From Desulfospira joergensenii DSM 10085 (GTDB taxonomy: Bacteria; Desulfobacterota; Desulfobacteria; Desulfobacterales; Desulfobacteraceae): a stretch of 64,000 nt of DNA. Numbering within the stretch: position 1 is the stretch's first letter; each line of letters opens with the position of its first letter. The stretch is from positions 1,116,001 to 1,180,000 of the forward strand of contig NZ_ATUG01000001.1 in assembly GCF_000420085.1 (NCBI RefSeq), written 5' to 3'. Positions 36,555 to 45,946 of the stretch are shown piece by piece. The position numbers were made by a program, and so were the translations under genes. Below the pieces are notes generated by a model. That model had not been told where the DNA came from. It did no database searches and was given only the letters and a program-made list of their open reading frames with translations.

Positions 36555-36644
36555 TTAATCCGGCAAGTGAATCTCGCTCCCGCATAGCAGGACGGCATCC
36601 CTTTTGAAATCCTGATCATACTTTCTTCTTGGTTGTGAACTCAT
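36555..36644 (-). pseudogene. IS3-family transposase OrfA remnant
   Basis: After a strong GGGAGG site the minus strand reads MSSQPRRKYDQDFKRDAVLL and then stops. This is the typical beginning of IS3-family OrfA, but the helix-turn-helix that should follow is lost. No OrfB is recognisable nearby, and the insertion-sequence ends cannot be fixed. Confidence 0.6.
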
Positions 36645-36874
36645 GTTTTATCCTCCCTAATTTGCATTATAAGGGCTTAGCCGATTGTCTACAATATCGG
36701 GGGAGGATCACCTTCTCAGGGAAGATGAAAATCGAGGAAGAACACGTGGCTTAGTCAGTGGTAGAGTTGAGACCAAAAAGAAAAGTGCAAAAGATATTTA
36801 ACACTGCCTTGACGCAACCTTTATACCGATTTGGGAAACCGGTACCTGTCAGATCGGATCTGAACTACTGCAAT

Positions 36875-37927
36875 TTAATCTATCGGGGACAGCATTGATA
36901 TAACATCTTCAATCAATATCACCAACGCTGGATCAACTCCCTGATTTTGAATAAGATAATTTTTTATTTCTTTTCCGTAATGAATTGAAGACACCAGTAT
37001 TTTACCTGTATCCACCTGTGATATATCTGTTTCTTTCGGGTTGATGAGTTTTTTCCCAAAAATTTCTTTCCCTTGCTTATTGATGTCACTATCAAATATA
37101 AATCTGATTTCATCTTTGCTGAAATATGGTTTAATGAGTTGTTCAAAGTTGCCGCCCGCACCAAAAACAGAAAAACTTTTACCAAGTACGTTAAGGGTGC
37201 TTTTATACTCTTTAATACGAGTTGAAATATCTTTCTTTTTCATAGCAGTTAGCCTAATAGAATCTGTGTAAACCGGACTCTGATATACATTGGTTTCCAG
37301 TTTACTTATTTCAAATCCACAGGAATTAAGTAATAAACCGATACTGGTTGCAGAAAAAGAATGGATATGCTCGTCATTCATATCAACGGGAAAAAAAACC
37401 GAACCTGATAAAGAATTAGGCACCTCGATTATAATAGTACCCTTATCGTCCAGCCATTTAAATATTCTTTTCAATATTTCTCCTGGCTTTTGTATGTGTT
37501 CCAGAACATGAAATAACAGGACCAAATCGTAACAGGTATCCGGATTGTGTTCTTCTATGTAAGTGTTATATATTTTTGTCAGATTTTTTTTCGCATCTTT
37601 AAAATCAAGACTGGGCTCCAGTCCGATATATTTGACCTTATTTCTCTCAAGTACATAAGCCCCAAGATCACCTTCTGCACAACCTATATCAAGAATTCTA
37701 AATCCTTCTTTAATTACAGGTTTTATATAATTGTATCTATTGCCTATTTTTTCTAAATAATTAGATGCATTCCTGTTTCGACCTTCTTTAATGGAATATG
37801 AACTAGTTACATCGTAATCTAAGGAAAAATAGTGGTTACAAAAATCACAGAACAGCAAACGGCGAGATGTAAACTCTTCATATCCATTTGCGGGTGAATT
37901 ACATATTGGGCATTTATCATTGTTCAT
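36875..37927 (-). CDS. Zinc-ribbon class I methyltransferase (second family member)
   Basis: This 350-aa protein has the same architecture as the one at 30021-31166: zinc ribbon (CPICNS ... CDFCNHYFSL), SAM motif (RILDIGCAEGDLGAYV), LLFHVLEHIQKPGEI, and a C-terminal Rossmann-like region (FSVFGAGGNFEQLI). The ATG at 37927 follows AGGA at seven bases; the in-frame GTG at 37942 is less likely. It is downstream of the Maf gene on the same strand and may modify the sugar that Maf transfers. Confidence 0.8.
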   Translation of the reverse strand: MNNDKCPICNSPANGYEEFTSRRLLFCDFCNHYFSLDYDVTSSYSIKEGRNRNASNYLEKIGNRYNYIKPVIKEGFRILDIGCAEGDLGAYVLERNKVKYIGLEPSLDFKDAKKNLTKIYNTYIEEHNPDTCYDLVLLFHVLEHIQKPGEILKRIFKWLDDKGTIIIEVPNSLSGSVFFPVDMNDEHIHSFSATSIGLLLNSCGFEISKLETNVYQSPVYTDSIRLTAMKKKDISTRIKEYKSTLNVLGKSFSVFGAGGNFEQLIKPYFSKDEIRFIFDSDINKQGKEIFGKKLINPKETDISQVDTGKILVSSIHYGKEIKNYLIQNQGVDPALVILIEDVISMLSPID

Positions 37928-38035
37928 AAAGTTTTCCTGCACAGATATTAAATTCGTTGCTGTAGAAAACCGCTCAATTTGTCCCAGGTTGGATACAAAA
38001 TTCTTGAAGTGCCTCTGATTTGTAGAAAACCTTGG

Positions 38036-40909
38036 CTATCCTTTATTTAACAAATATTTATATTGCCGAAAGGATTCATGGGCGGCTTCAAGCTCACCAA
38101 GCTTCATATAACAATCTCCAATATCCTTTAAAACCTCAATTTTTTCAGGCAGGGCCATGAAATACTGTTCATAAGCAGCAATGGCTCCCCTGTAATCTTC
38201 AGCGGCCTTAAGATTGTTGCCTATGTTACACCAGTAAACCGCATAATTTCTATCCAGCTCCACGGCCTTTTTCAGAAAAGCCAACCCGGATTCGAAATTT
38301 TTTGCTTCAAAGCATAAATCTGCCATGGCTATATGAATATCCGGCGCATTGGGCCTTACAGAGCAGGCTGCCTGGTAATTCTCCAACGCGTTTTGGTAAT
38401 CTCCCTGTATTGCCAAAACCTTTCCATAAAGAAGATGAAATCCACAAACAGTATTTTCTCCCAACACTCCTGCCAGAACAGGGTCTTCTGGCATGCGGAT
38501 AGTCCAGTTTTTGATTATTTTTCTTTCAGGGGAGTCAATCTCTCCATTCGCTTTCTGGAATACCAGCTGAACTCTCTCAAAATCCGATTTTGCAATTCTT
38601 CGGACTTCTTCTGCCGCCTCATCGTTATCGGGACATGATTTGATTGCATCGAAAAGCAGCATTTCTCCAATATAGTTTCTATCCTTTGACTTTCCAGTTC
38701 TTTTCAGAATCGACATTGCCTGTTTTAAATAAAAAGTGCTCACCTCATGCATTTTTCCATGAAGCTGATCAGCATATTTTTTATCTGATTGTAAAATTTC
38801 CAGTCTCTTTTCCCAGGCTGCTGCATAATTATCCCGGTATAAATTAATCAGCCCGAGATAATAATGATAGTCAACGGTTTCACAAAACGCAGTCCTGCTT
38901 TGATCTAAAAGGGTCTCAAGCAGAATAATATTCCCAGCCTGCAAGTACAGCTCAGCCAGTTTCAAAAATATTTGTTTATCCGGAGAGTCTGCATCAAGCC
39001 GTTCCATAAACTGATTTTCTGCTTTATGATATCTGACGGTCTCATTGATCTTTTCTTTCAGCCAGGCCAGGTTCTCCATTCTGATCTTGTTGATTTTATC
39101 GACCCTCAGGACACTTCGTGAAAACCACTCAAAATACTTTTCAGGATCTCCTTCCAATGCATCAACGGCCTTTTTCTCCCTTTCATTCTGCCGAAGGCCT
39201 TCCAGGGTTATTTCGTCAAAAAGGGAAAACAGCTGCATATTATCTGCTCTCTTATGACAACGGTCCAGGTCGGAAACTTTGACTCGGAACGCCTCTGGAA
39301 ACTCTGAAAAAGAGGATACTTTGGTCCCCTTTTTTTCCATTTGCATCAATTTTTTCTGGACCGGCCCGGATATCTTTTCCGCTTTTTGAACCACCCTCTC
39401 TGCTTTATTGATTTCAACCAGAACGGATTCCAGAGCTGCTGTCAAAACCGGAGGATTCATCAAATCTTCGATTTTGACGGAGAATTCCTCTTTGCAGTAC
39501 TTGTCAATGGCCTTTACCAAGGGCATATGTTCAGCCCCCTCAATAAAAACGCCTCCCTCGGTGGCGTTGATCACACAATTTTCTGATTCCTGGATCATTT
39601 TTTCAAAGGTGCGTTGGTACCCATTCATTTGGCGGCTGGTTGGAACCTTGGCTTCCACGTTTCCCTTCACCCAGAATATGTCCTGGCCGGTTTCCAGCTG
39701 ATTTTTGACCTTTTCATTACTGGAAAGCACAACATTGTTCGAATGCCCTTTCCGATTTGAAAAGGCAAGGTCCTGCCCTATAAAGATGATGGGATCACAC
39801 CCCATCAGGTTGGCGGAAACAAAATTAAGATGGGCAACGGTTCCTGCACCTCCGATGCTGACCTTGCCTCCCATCATCCCGTTGATCCAATTCTCCAGAG
39901 CATTCCGGCTATAGGCCCAGAACACATTTTTTGCCGGGAATCGTTTGGGCACCCGATCCGTTACCCAGGTTGTACAAATCAGGTTGGTTTCTCTGCAGGC
40001 AGGATTGGCAGCAACCCCGGCAATTTTTTTCCATGTCATCCAATTATAATCAATGGAGGTAACAAAATGCGGAACAATTCCCTTGTCCAGCAATGCCGGC
40101 AAAGCCGAATCAACACTGATTATGACGGCCTTACCCTCTGCCTGACGGATCTGATCAATGTTTTTATCAAGGGACGGGCCGGCAGCGATGATGATTGCCG
40201 GCACATTCCTGAATCTGCCGTCCAGCTCCTCCAGTTTTCTGTCATGGTGCATGGAGGTCAAGTGCTTGAGCCGGTTCTCGATAAAGGTCCGACCATGAGT
40301 CAGTTTTGTGTTCCCTTCTGAATTAAAGGCAGATATATAGTCTGCCACGATAGGAGCCAGTTCTTCGTATTCCCTGTTAATCCTTGAACAACTGGTCAGG
40401 GTTAAGGTATGGATGTCTTCCAGCATCAGGGCCCTGTGGACCGGAGCCATGACTTCCGATAGATTTCCTGGCTTTTCCAGACAAATAATCAGGCGCCCGT
40501 CACTCAAGGTTTCTGCAAGATCCATAAGCTTCAGGGCATGGGCAAAGAACTCCACATTCAATTCAAATACGACCAGATACTGAATTTTCCTTCTTTTTCT
40601 CAGTAATTCCATAACCGAATACCCCAATCCCATGCCGAACATCAGGACAACACCGGTGGAATTTTCCGGGACCATGGACAGAAAAATACCGGCTTCCCGC
40701 CCAGGTTCTTTGGAGTCATGGATCAGGATGGGCTGGGCTTCCAAAAGAGTTGCCTTGAGATTCAGCCTCCCGTTTGGGGCCGTAACCACCTCTATTCCCT
40801 TACCCTCGCCATTTTCCAGGTGTCGGCATACAACCTCGAATGCCATGGGATGATTTTTTTCCAATAAAACCATGTTCTGATCAAAATAAGGGGACTTGGT
40901 TTCTAACAT
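38036..40909 (-). CDS. maf: Maf-type flagellin glycosyltransferase with TPR tail
   Basis: This 957-aa motility accessory factor contains the DUF115/MptE-like domain in the middle (about 190-430: IIIAAGPSLDKNIDQIRQ, SVDSALPALLDKGIVPHFVTSID, FIGQDLAFSNRKGHSN). Maf proteins transfer CMP-pseudaminic or legionaminic acid to serine/threonine of flagellin in the cytoplasm before export. The C-terminus (about 640-957) holds TPR-like repeats (NYQAACSVRPNAPDIHIAMA; AVYWCNIGNNLKAAEDYRGA), longer than most Maf proteins. The ATG at 40909 has GGAGA upstream; the ATG at 40933 lacks one. It is divergent from flagellin 2, a fitting place for a flagellin glycosylase. Confidence 0.9.
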   Translation of the reverse strand: MLETKSPYFDQNMVLLEKNHPMAFEVVCRHLENGEGKGIEVVTAPNGRLNLKATLLEAQPILIHDSKEPGREAGIFLSMVPENSTGVVLMFGMGLGYSVMELLRKRRKIQYLVVFELNVEFFAHALKLMDLAETLSDGRLIICLEKPGNLSEVMAPVHRALMLEDIHTLTLTSCSRINREYEELAPIVADYISAFNSEGNTKLTHGRTFIENRLKHLTSMHHDRKLEELDGRFRNVPAIIIAAGPSLDKNIDQIRQAEGKAVIISVDSALPALLDKGIVPHFVTSIDYNWMTWKKIAGVAANPACRETNLICTTWVTDRVPKRFPAKNVFWAYSRNALENWINGMMGGKVSIGGAGTVAHLNFVSANLMGCDPIIFIGQDLAFSNRKGHSNNVVLSSNEKVKNQLETGQDIFWVKGNVEAKVPTSRQMNGYQRTFEKMIQESENCVINATEGGVFIEGAEHMPLVKAIDKYCKEEFSVKIEDLMNPPVLTAALESVLVEINKAERVVQKAEKISGPVQKKLMQMEKKGTKVSSFSEFPEAFRVKVSDLDRCHKRADNMQLFSLFDEITLEGLRQNEREKKAVDALEGDPEKYFEWFSRSVLRVDKINKIRMENLAWLKEKINETVRYHKAENQFMERLDADSPDKQIFLKLAELYLQAGNIILLETLLDQSRTAFCETVDYHYYLGLINLYRDNYAAAWEKRLEILQSDKKYADQLHGKMHEVSTFYLKQAMSILKRTGKSKDRNYIGEMLLFDAIKSCPDNDEAAEEVRRIAKSDFERVQLVFQKANGEIDSPERKIIKNWTIRMPEDPVLAGVLGENTVCGFHLLYGKVLAIQGDYQNALENYQAACSVRPNAPDIHIAMADLCFEAKNFESGLAFLKKAVELDRNYAVYWCNIGNNLKAAEDYRGAIAAYEQYFMALPEKIEVLKDIGDCYMKLGELEAAHESFRQYKYLLNKG

Positions 40910-40952
40910 GGGTCTCTCCGTTCTGACTTGCATGATTGCTGTTCAACATTCT

Positions 40953-40982
40953 ACTATATCCCACGGCTCTAAAAAAAGGCAA
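40953..40982 (-). promoter_or_regulatory. Candidate sigma-70 promoter of maf
   Basis: TATAGT (40953-40958) and TTGCCT (40977-40982) with 18 bases between, on minus, upstream of the maf start. Confidence 0.5.
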
Positions 40983-40998
40983 ACCATAAATATTCTTT

Positions 40999-41025
40999 TA
41001 AAGAATCCCCTATTCAGACCGATAC
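40999..41025 (+). promoter_or_regulatory. Sigma-28 promoter of flagellin 2
   Basis: TAAA, 15 bases, then ACCGATAC against the GCCGATAA consensus. An ATTCTTT-T-AAAGAAT dyad (40992-41006) overlaps the -35, a possible extra operator. Predicted start is near 41033, giving a leader of about 150 bases. Confidence 0.72.
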
Positions 41026-41053
41026 TACTTGTTAAGCAAGATTATTCCGTTGA

Positions 41054-41171
41054 AAGGAGGTGAAACAATAAAAACGGAGGAAACTCTTTAATTTTTTGAC
41101 CCAATAAAAACAATTTAAAACGAAACAGATCCAAATGTCCGGGAAAGGATTCCCGGATACAATCTACATGG
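41054..41171 (+). promoter_or_regulatory. Flagellin 2 leader with CsrA-type sites
   Basis: The leader holds four GGA motifs: AAGGAGGTGA (41054-41063), ACGGAGG (near 41084), a perfect 8-bp hairpin with loop AGGA (41138-41157) and ATGGAGG at the ribosome site (41167-41173). A GGA loop on a stem plus a GGA at the ribosome site is the known arrangement for CsrA repression of flagellin. csrA and its antagonist fliW are encoded at 52416-53110. Confidence 0.65.
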
Positions 41172-41181
41172 AGGAATAAAC

Positions 41182-44100
41182 ATGGCTCTTAGAATCAACA
41201 CCAATGTGTCCGCATTAAATGCCCACAAAAACATGATTAAAACCGACAACGCACTTTCAACATCCCTTGAAAGGCTTTCGTCGGGTTTGAGAATCAACAA
41301 GGCGGCCGACGATGCGTCCGGCATGTCCATTGCCGATTCACTCCGCTCCCAGGGTATGGGCCTTGGCCAGGCGATCAAAAACGCAAACGACGGTATCAAT
41401 ATCGTTCAGACCGCGGATGCGGCCCTGGACGAGTCCATCAATATCGTCAACACCATTAAAACCAAATCCATCCAGGCAGCCCAGGACGGCCAGACCACCG
41501 AGTCCAGGGCCGCCATCCAGGCAGATATTGACAAGCTGATGGAAGAGCTGGACACCATTGCCAGAACCACCTCTTTCAACGGCCAGAAACTTCTGTCCGG
41601 TCAGTTCACCGACAAACGGTTCCAGATCGGGGCCTACTCCGGTGAAACCGTTAACATCTCCATTGCCTCATCCGAGTCCAACAAAATCGGTCATGTCACC
41701 ACGGGAACCCTTTCCCTGGCAGGCAACAAGGCCGGAACGGTTGAGCTTGCCATTTACAGTATGCTCCAGGATGAGAACTACCAGATCGAAGCAACCGACG
41801 TGAAGTACAACAACTCACGGGAAAACTCCATGGCTGCCGTGGCAGACGCCATCAACAAACTGACCGATGTCCTGGGCATCACAGCCCAGGCAGATGTCAA
41901 GTCCACAACGGCTTCCACCGTTGGCGCGGGCACCCTGAGCGAATTTTCCATCAACGGCATTGTCATGAACGGCGTCAATGTCAAGGATAATGATTCGGAC
42001 GGCTCCCTGGTCAAGGCCATCAACGCCAAAACCTCCCAGCACGGAGTGCTGGCCACAGTTGCCGGCGGTTTTCTGACACTGAAATCAAGTGACGGCAGGG
42101 CTATTGAGGTCAAAGCAGATGATGCGGGACTTGCTTCCGTATTCAAGGGCCAGGATATGTCCACCATCGGGGAAATCAAACTGAACCAGGCCGGTTCCAA
42201 TGACATTATCATCACCAATGTGAACGGCGGGGATGTGGTCACCCTGACCAACAAAATGGACATCGGGGCATCCGAGGAGTTCACCTCTTCTTCCATGGCA
42301 GAAGTCGGCTCAAAGCTTGCCAGGAATTCAATCCTCGGCGGCGGCTGGAACACCAACCAGGACATCGTGGCCAGCGTCGCCTTTACGGATGACATTGTCA
42401 CCACCCAGGATTCCACAGTGGCGGCCAATTCCGTTCTGGGCGCAGACTCCATCATTGAGTTCCAGGGCACCATTTTCGGGGATGTCACGGCCAAAGCCAC
42501 CACCGGCAGCACAACCGCCGTAGGCTCTGCCGGGGTTTACTCAAGCCTGAAGACAAACTCAGTGCTGGGAGCCGGTTCCGTGATCGGAAACGGCACGGCC
42601 CTTGGAGGCGAAACCGTGGTCGAAGCCACAGGAACCACCACTGCCGAAGGTGATATCAAATCCGGATCAGCCCTGGCAGCAGGCACTGTCCTGGCCAAAG
42701 ACACAATACTGGTTGGCACGGATGTGAGTATCGAACAGACCGATATCACTGTAAGCGACAGCGACATAAAGGCAGACTCCACCCTGGCGGCCGGATCCGT
42801 TCTCGGGAAATCCACCGATCTGGGCGGCAATAACGGCATTATCGTGGAAACCACCGAGGCCACCGAATCTGACAGCACACTCGGCGCCAGTGGAACCATC
42901 CTCAAGACCGGCACGATCCTGGGTAACGGCACGACAACGGCAGAAAACCAGGCAACCGAAATCCTGCAGACCGGGGAACTTACGGCCACCAGTTCACTGA
43001 TTTCCGGCACGGTTATTGGCGCTGGAACGCTTCTGAAGGCAGGAACCTATCTTTCTTCAGGCCAGATTATCACAGACGTGGACGGTACCACCACCTTTGG
43101 AGTAGTGGGAAGCGGTGTATATCTGTCACAGGACGTGGTTCTTCTTAATTCTGTAACCACATCCGGGAATGGTATTGATGCAGCTGCAAACAGCACCTTG
43201 GCCAATGGAACTACCCTGGCTTCAGGCTCCACGGTTTATGCCGATATTACCCTGGCAGCGGATCAGACCCTGTCCGGGACCACTGATATCACGGCCAAGG
43301 TAGGCACCATCCTGGCCGGAGGCACCACACTGGGTTCCGGCTCCACCATCGGCATTGACATTACCCTGAGAAGTGCGGCCACGCTATCGGCAGACGTTAC
43401 AGCCAAGCAAGGATCCATGCTGGCTGACGGGACCTCCCTGAAAGCGGACTCCCAAATCGCGGCAGACATCACCCTGAAAAACAACACGGTTACAAGCGGG
43501 GCCGGAATAGCCGCCAAGACCGGATCCAGTTATGCAGAAGGGACCATTTTTGCCGCAGGCTCGGATGTCAAGACAGAGCTGACCCTGGCCAAAGCGTCCA
43601 CCCTGACGGCAGATATGGATAACATCCAAAAAGAGATCACACTGGGCACAGGCTCCATTCTGGCGGCCACCAGTATACTCCGAGAAGGTTCCGTCTTCCA
43701 CGGCAACCTTCAGCTGACCGGAAATCTCAACGTCAAAAAAGACCAGGACTTTGGTGCAGGCTCCACAATTGAGCTGACCAGCACCTTTATCAAGGCCGGG
43801 TCCACCATTGGTGGAGATGCCCAGTTGAAACAGGATATGGACGTCATCAAGGACGCATTTACCCTGGGTATCGGCACCAGGCTGGCCAACCGATCCATGC
43901 TGAGCAACGGTTCCACCTTCGGCGGCACCGTCACCCTGAGCGATGATGAAAAGATTGCGGCAGGCACCCAGATGAAGCTTGAGAAAGGCTCCACCCTGGC
44001 GGCCGGATCCGTGATCGCGGCCGGCACCTACCTGACCACCGACATCACTGCCGATAACGGCATGGTGTATGAAGCGGGTCAGGAACTGGATGAGGCCATT

Positions 44101-44547
44101 ACTACGGGCGGCTCCAATGTGCTGGCCGAGGCCATGACCCTGAAGGGCGGCTCCGTTATTGCCGACGGCAGTAAACTTACCGCCAATGCAGGCAGCAATT
44201 CAGCTGCTGCTGAGCTGACGGATTCCGAAACCAACCGGTTCTCCGATGTGGACGTACTGACCCAGGAAAGCGCCCAGATCGCCATCGCCGTGGCCGACGC
44301 CACCTTAAAGGATCTGGACAAGATCCGGGCGGATCTGGGTTCCGTACAAAACCAGCTCAGCTCCACCATCGCCAACATTTCAACCACACGGGTGAACGTG
44401 TTCTCCGCGGAATCAACCATCAGAGACGTTGACTTCGCCGAAGAATCATCCAACTTTACCAAGATGCAGATCCTGTCACAGGCCGGCACCTTTGCCATGA
44501 GCCAGGCCAATGCCAGCTCACAGAACGTTTTGAGCCTGCTCCAGTAA
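41182..44547 (+). CDS. fliC: Giant flagellin 2
   Basis: This 1121-aa flagellin has standard ends: MALRINTNVSALNAHKNM and SLERLSSGLRINKAADDASGM at the N-terminus, ISTTRVNVFSAESTIRDVDF and ASSQNVLSLLQ at the C-terminus. After D0/D1 (to about 170) comes a flagellin-specific domain (to about 370), then an insert of about 375-1010 made of hexapeptide-like units, for example STLAAGSVIAAGTYL, interrupted by longer loops. The insert is rich in Ser and Thr, suitable for O-linked nonulosonate. It is probably the main filament subunit because it has the sigma-28 promoter and a strong ribosome site. The GC-rich terminator follows 34 bases after the stop. Confidence 0.95.
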   Translation: MALRINTNVSALNAHKNMIKTDNALSTSLERLSSGLRINKAADDASGMSIADSLRSQGMGLGQAIKNANDGINIVQTADAALDESINIVNTIKTKSIQAAQDGQTTESRAAIQADIDKLMEELDTIARTTSFNGQKLLSGQFTDKRFQIGAYSGETVNISIASSESNKIGHVTTGTLSLAGNKAGTVELAIYSMLQDENYQIEATDVKYNNSRENSMAAVADAINKLTDVLGITAQADVKSTTASTVGAGTLSEFSINGIVMNGVNVKDNDSDGSLVKAINAKTSQHGVLATVAGGFLTLKSSDGRAIEVKADDAGLASVFKGQDMSTIGEIKLNQAGSNDIIITNVNGGDVVTLTNKMDIGASEEFTSSSMAEVGSKLARNSILGGGWNTNQDIVASVAFTDDIVTTQDSTVAANSVLGADSIIEFQGTIFGDVTAKATTGSTTAVGSAGVYSSLKTNSVLGAGSVIGNGTALGGETVVEATGTTTAEGDIKSGSALAAGTVLAKDTILVGTDVSIEQTDITVSDSDIKADSTLAAGSVLGKSTDLGGNNGIIVETTEATESDSTLGASGTILKTGTILGNGTTTAENQATEILQTGELTATSSLISGTVIGAGTLLKAGTYLSSGQIITDVDGTTTFGVVGSGVYLSQDVVLLNSVTTSGNGIDAAANSTLANGTTLASGSTVYADITLAADQTLSGTTDITAKVGTILAGGTTLGSGSTIGIDITLRSAATLSADVTAKQGSMLADGTSLKADSQIAADITLKNNTVTSGAGIAAKTGSSYAEGTIFAAGSDVKTELTLAKASTLTADMDNIQKEITLGTGSILAATSILREGSVFHGNLQLTGNLNVKKDQDFGAGSTIELTSTFIKAGSTIGGDAQLKQDMDVIKDAFTLGIGTRLANRSMLSNGSTFGGTVTLSDDEKIAAGTQMKLEKGSTLAAGSVIAAGTYLTTDITADNGMVYEAGQELDEAITTGGSNVLAEAMTLKGGSVIADGSKLTANAGSNSAAAELTDSETNRFSDVDVLTQESAQIAIAVADATLKDLDKIRADLGSVQNQLSSTIANISTTRVNVFSAESTIRDVDFAEESSNFTKMQILSQAGTFAMSQANASSQNVLSLLQ

Positions 44548-44571
44548 TGCAACAGACGTAAAGATACACCC

Positions 44572-45706
44572 TTAAACCAAGGAGCGCCCCGGGAAATTTC
44601 CGGGGCGCTCTTTATTTTTCCCCATCCACTCCAGGATATAAAGATTTCCGGTAATCCGGCGGCCTTCCTCTTTTCTGATTTCTGTAGGTATGCAGGTCCT
44701 GGTTACAAAACCGCTCCGGGCAGCCTCTGACTGTACATAGAGGGGGCCGTGGCCGTACCGGCCGCTTGGGAGCAGGGAAAACCCCCGGACATCCGGGTTG
44801 TCTTCAGTGGAAAACAAAAAAAATCCCCCCTTGCCCACGGCTTCCGCCACCAGGGGGAAAAGATCCTCCAGCATGCCCAGGTATATCAGGACGTCGGCTG
44901 CCAGCACCAGATCATACCCTTGCTCCGCCCTGGCTCAGAAACTCCCGGATATCCGCCCGGAACAACCGGTAATAGACTCCTTTCTCCCGGGCCTTTTCCA
45001 GCATTTTCCCGGACAGATCCACCCCGGTCATACTGCCGGCAAGGTCCTGGAACGCCTCCCCCGCAAGTCCCGTGCCGCAGCCAAGATCCAGCAGGGCCTC
45101 AAATCTTTTTGTTTTTTCCAAAAACGAAACAAAAGCCTGCTTCAGTTTGGAAGGTACATGGCAATCCAATGTCCTGACCAGCTGATCTTCGAAATGATCC
45201 GCATAATCGTCAAACACCCCGGTCACAAATTCCCTGGGGGCCTTTTTCTGCCGGTCCATCCCTGAAAGCCCATCCAGCATGTACCGGGCATTGGCATCAT
45301 TGGGATCCAGGGCCATCAATTGCCTGTAACAGTCTGCCGCCTCCTTGACACGGCCCACCCTTTTCAGGACGGCCCCGAGGTTCTCGTCCAGGCCTATTGC
45401 CTTTTGATAGAAAACTATGGCGCGACCCGCCTGATCCTGTTTATGAAGGCATCGTCCCATATTATAGTGGAGCTGGGCAATATTCGGATTGATGGCAACG
45501 GCATGTTTAAAACCCTCCATTGCCTCATCATATTGCTTGACCTCAAGAAAGGCCAGTCCCTGGTTGTTCAGGGCGACAATATCATCAGGAAGAATAGACA
45601 GTATTTTTCTGTAAATAGAGATGGCCTCGATATAGTTGCCCGAACTCAGGAGTTCGGACGCCATGCTATACCATTGGTTCATATCCTCTTTGAAAATCTC
45701 TTCCAT
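44572..45706 (-). pseudogene. TPR-methyltransferase, broken by a frameshift
   Basis: On minus, 44912-45706 encodes TPR repeats (ALNNQGLAFLEVKQYDEAMEGFKHAVAINP) followed by a SAM methyltransferase (LLDLGCGTGLAGEAF; MTGVDLSGKML; YYRLFRADIREFL) and stops at GGARV. The rest of the domain continues in another frame (YDLVLAADVLIYLGMLEDLFP) to 44572. Removing one A near 44920 in GCAAGGG would restore one protein of about 375 aa. It could be a real recent mutation or a sequence error. Its place between two flagellin genes suggests it modified flagellin or its glycan. Confidence 0.75.
44582..44620 (+). terminator. Terminator of flagellin 2
   Basis: GAGCGCCCCGG (44582-44592) pairs with CCGGGGCGCTC (44600-44610), followed by TTTATTTTTC. 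The convergent methyltransferase frame runs through this hairpin. Confidence 0.88.
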
Positions 45707-45800
45707 CCGGAAGAATTAAGCAAGAATGTCCTTCTTGTCAATAAAGGAATCGGATCTCATTGGATTCATAATCTGCTGACAAAACACTTGTCTCAATTGA

Positions 45801-45817
45801 TTGGCATGCTTGTTGCT
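45801..45817 (+). promoter_or_regulatory. Sigma-54 promoter of flagellin 3
   Basis: TTGGCATGCTTGTTGCT matches the -24/-12 consensus, with GG and GC 12 bases apart. Predicted start near 45828 gives a leader of about 120 bases. Confidence 0.8.
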
Positions 45818-45915
45818 CTTTTCTATACCACAAAGGCAAAACAGCATAGAAAAGCGGAAATTATTTCCATATTCAGCGTCAAAACCAGGAAATACTTTCC
45901 CCGAAAAAACAGAAC

Positions 45916-45940
45916 ATGGAGGAACCATTTACACGGAGGA
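45916..45940 (+). promoter_or_regulatory. CsrA-type sites in the flagellin 3 leader
   Basis: ATGG-AGGAA-CCAT forms a small hairpin with GGA in the loop (45916-45928). A second GGA lies in the ribosome site ACGGAGG (45933-45939) just before the ATG at 45947, repeating the pattern seen before flagellin 2. Confidence 0.5.
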
Positions 45941-45946
45941 AAAACT

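Noticed and set aside
45320-45946. Upstream open extension of flagellin 3
   Set aside because: It overlaps the minus-strand methyltransferase gene and the sigma-54 promoter. The family start MALRINTN at 45947 has a strong ribosome site.
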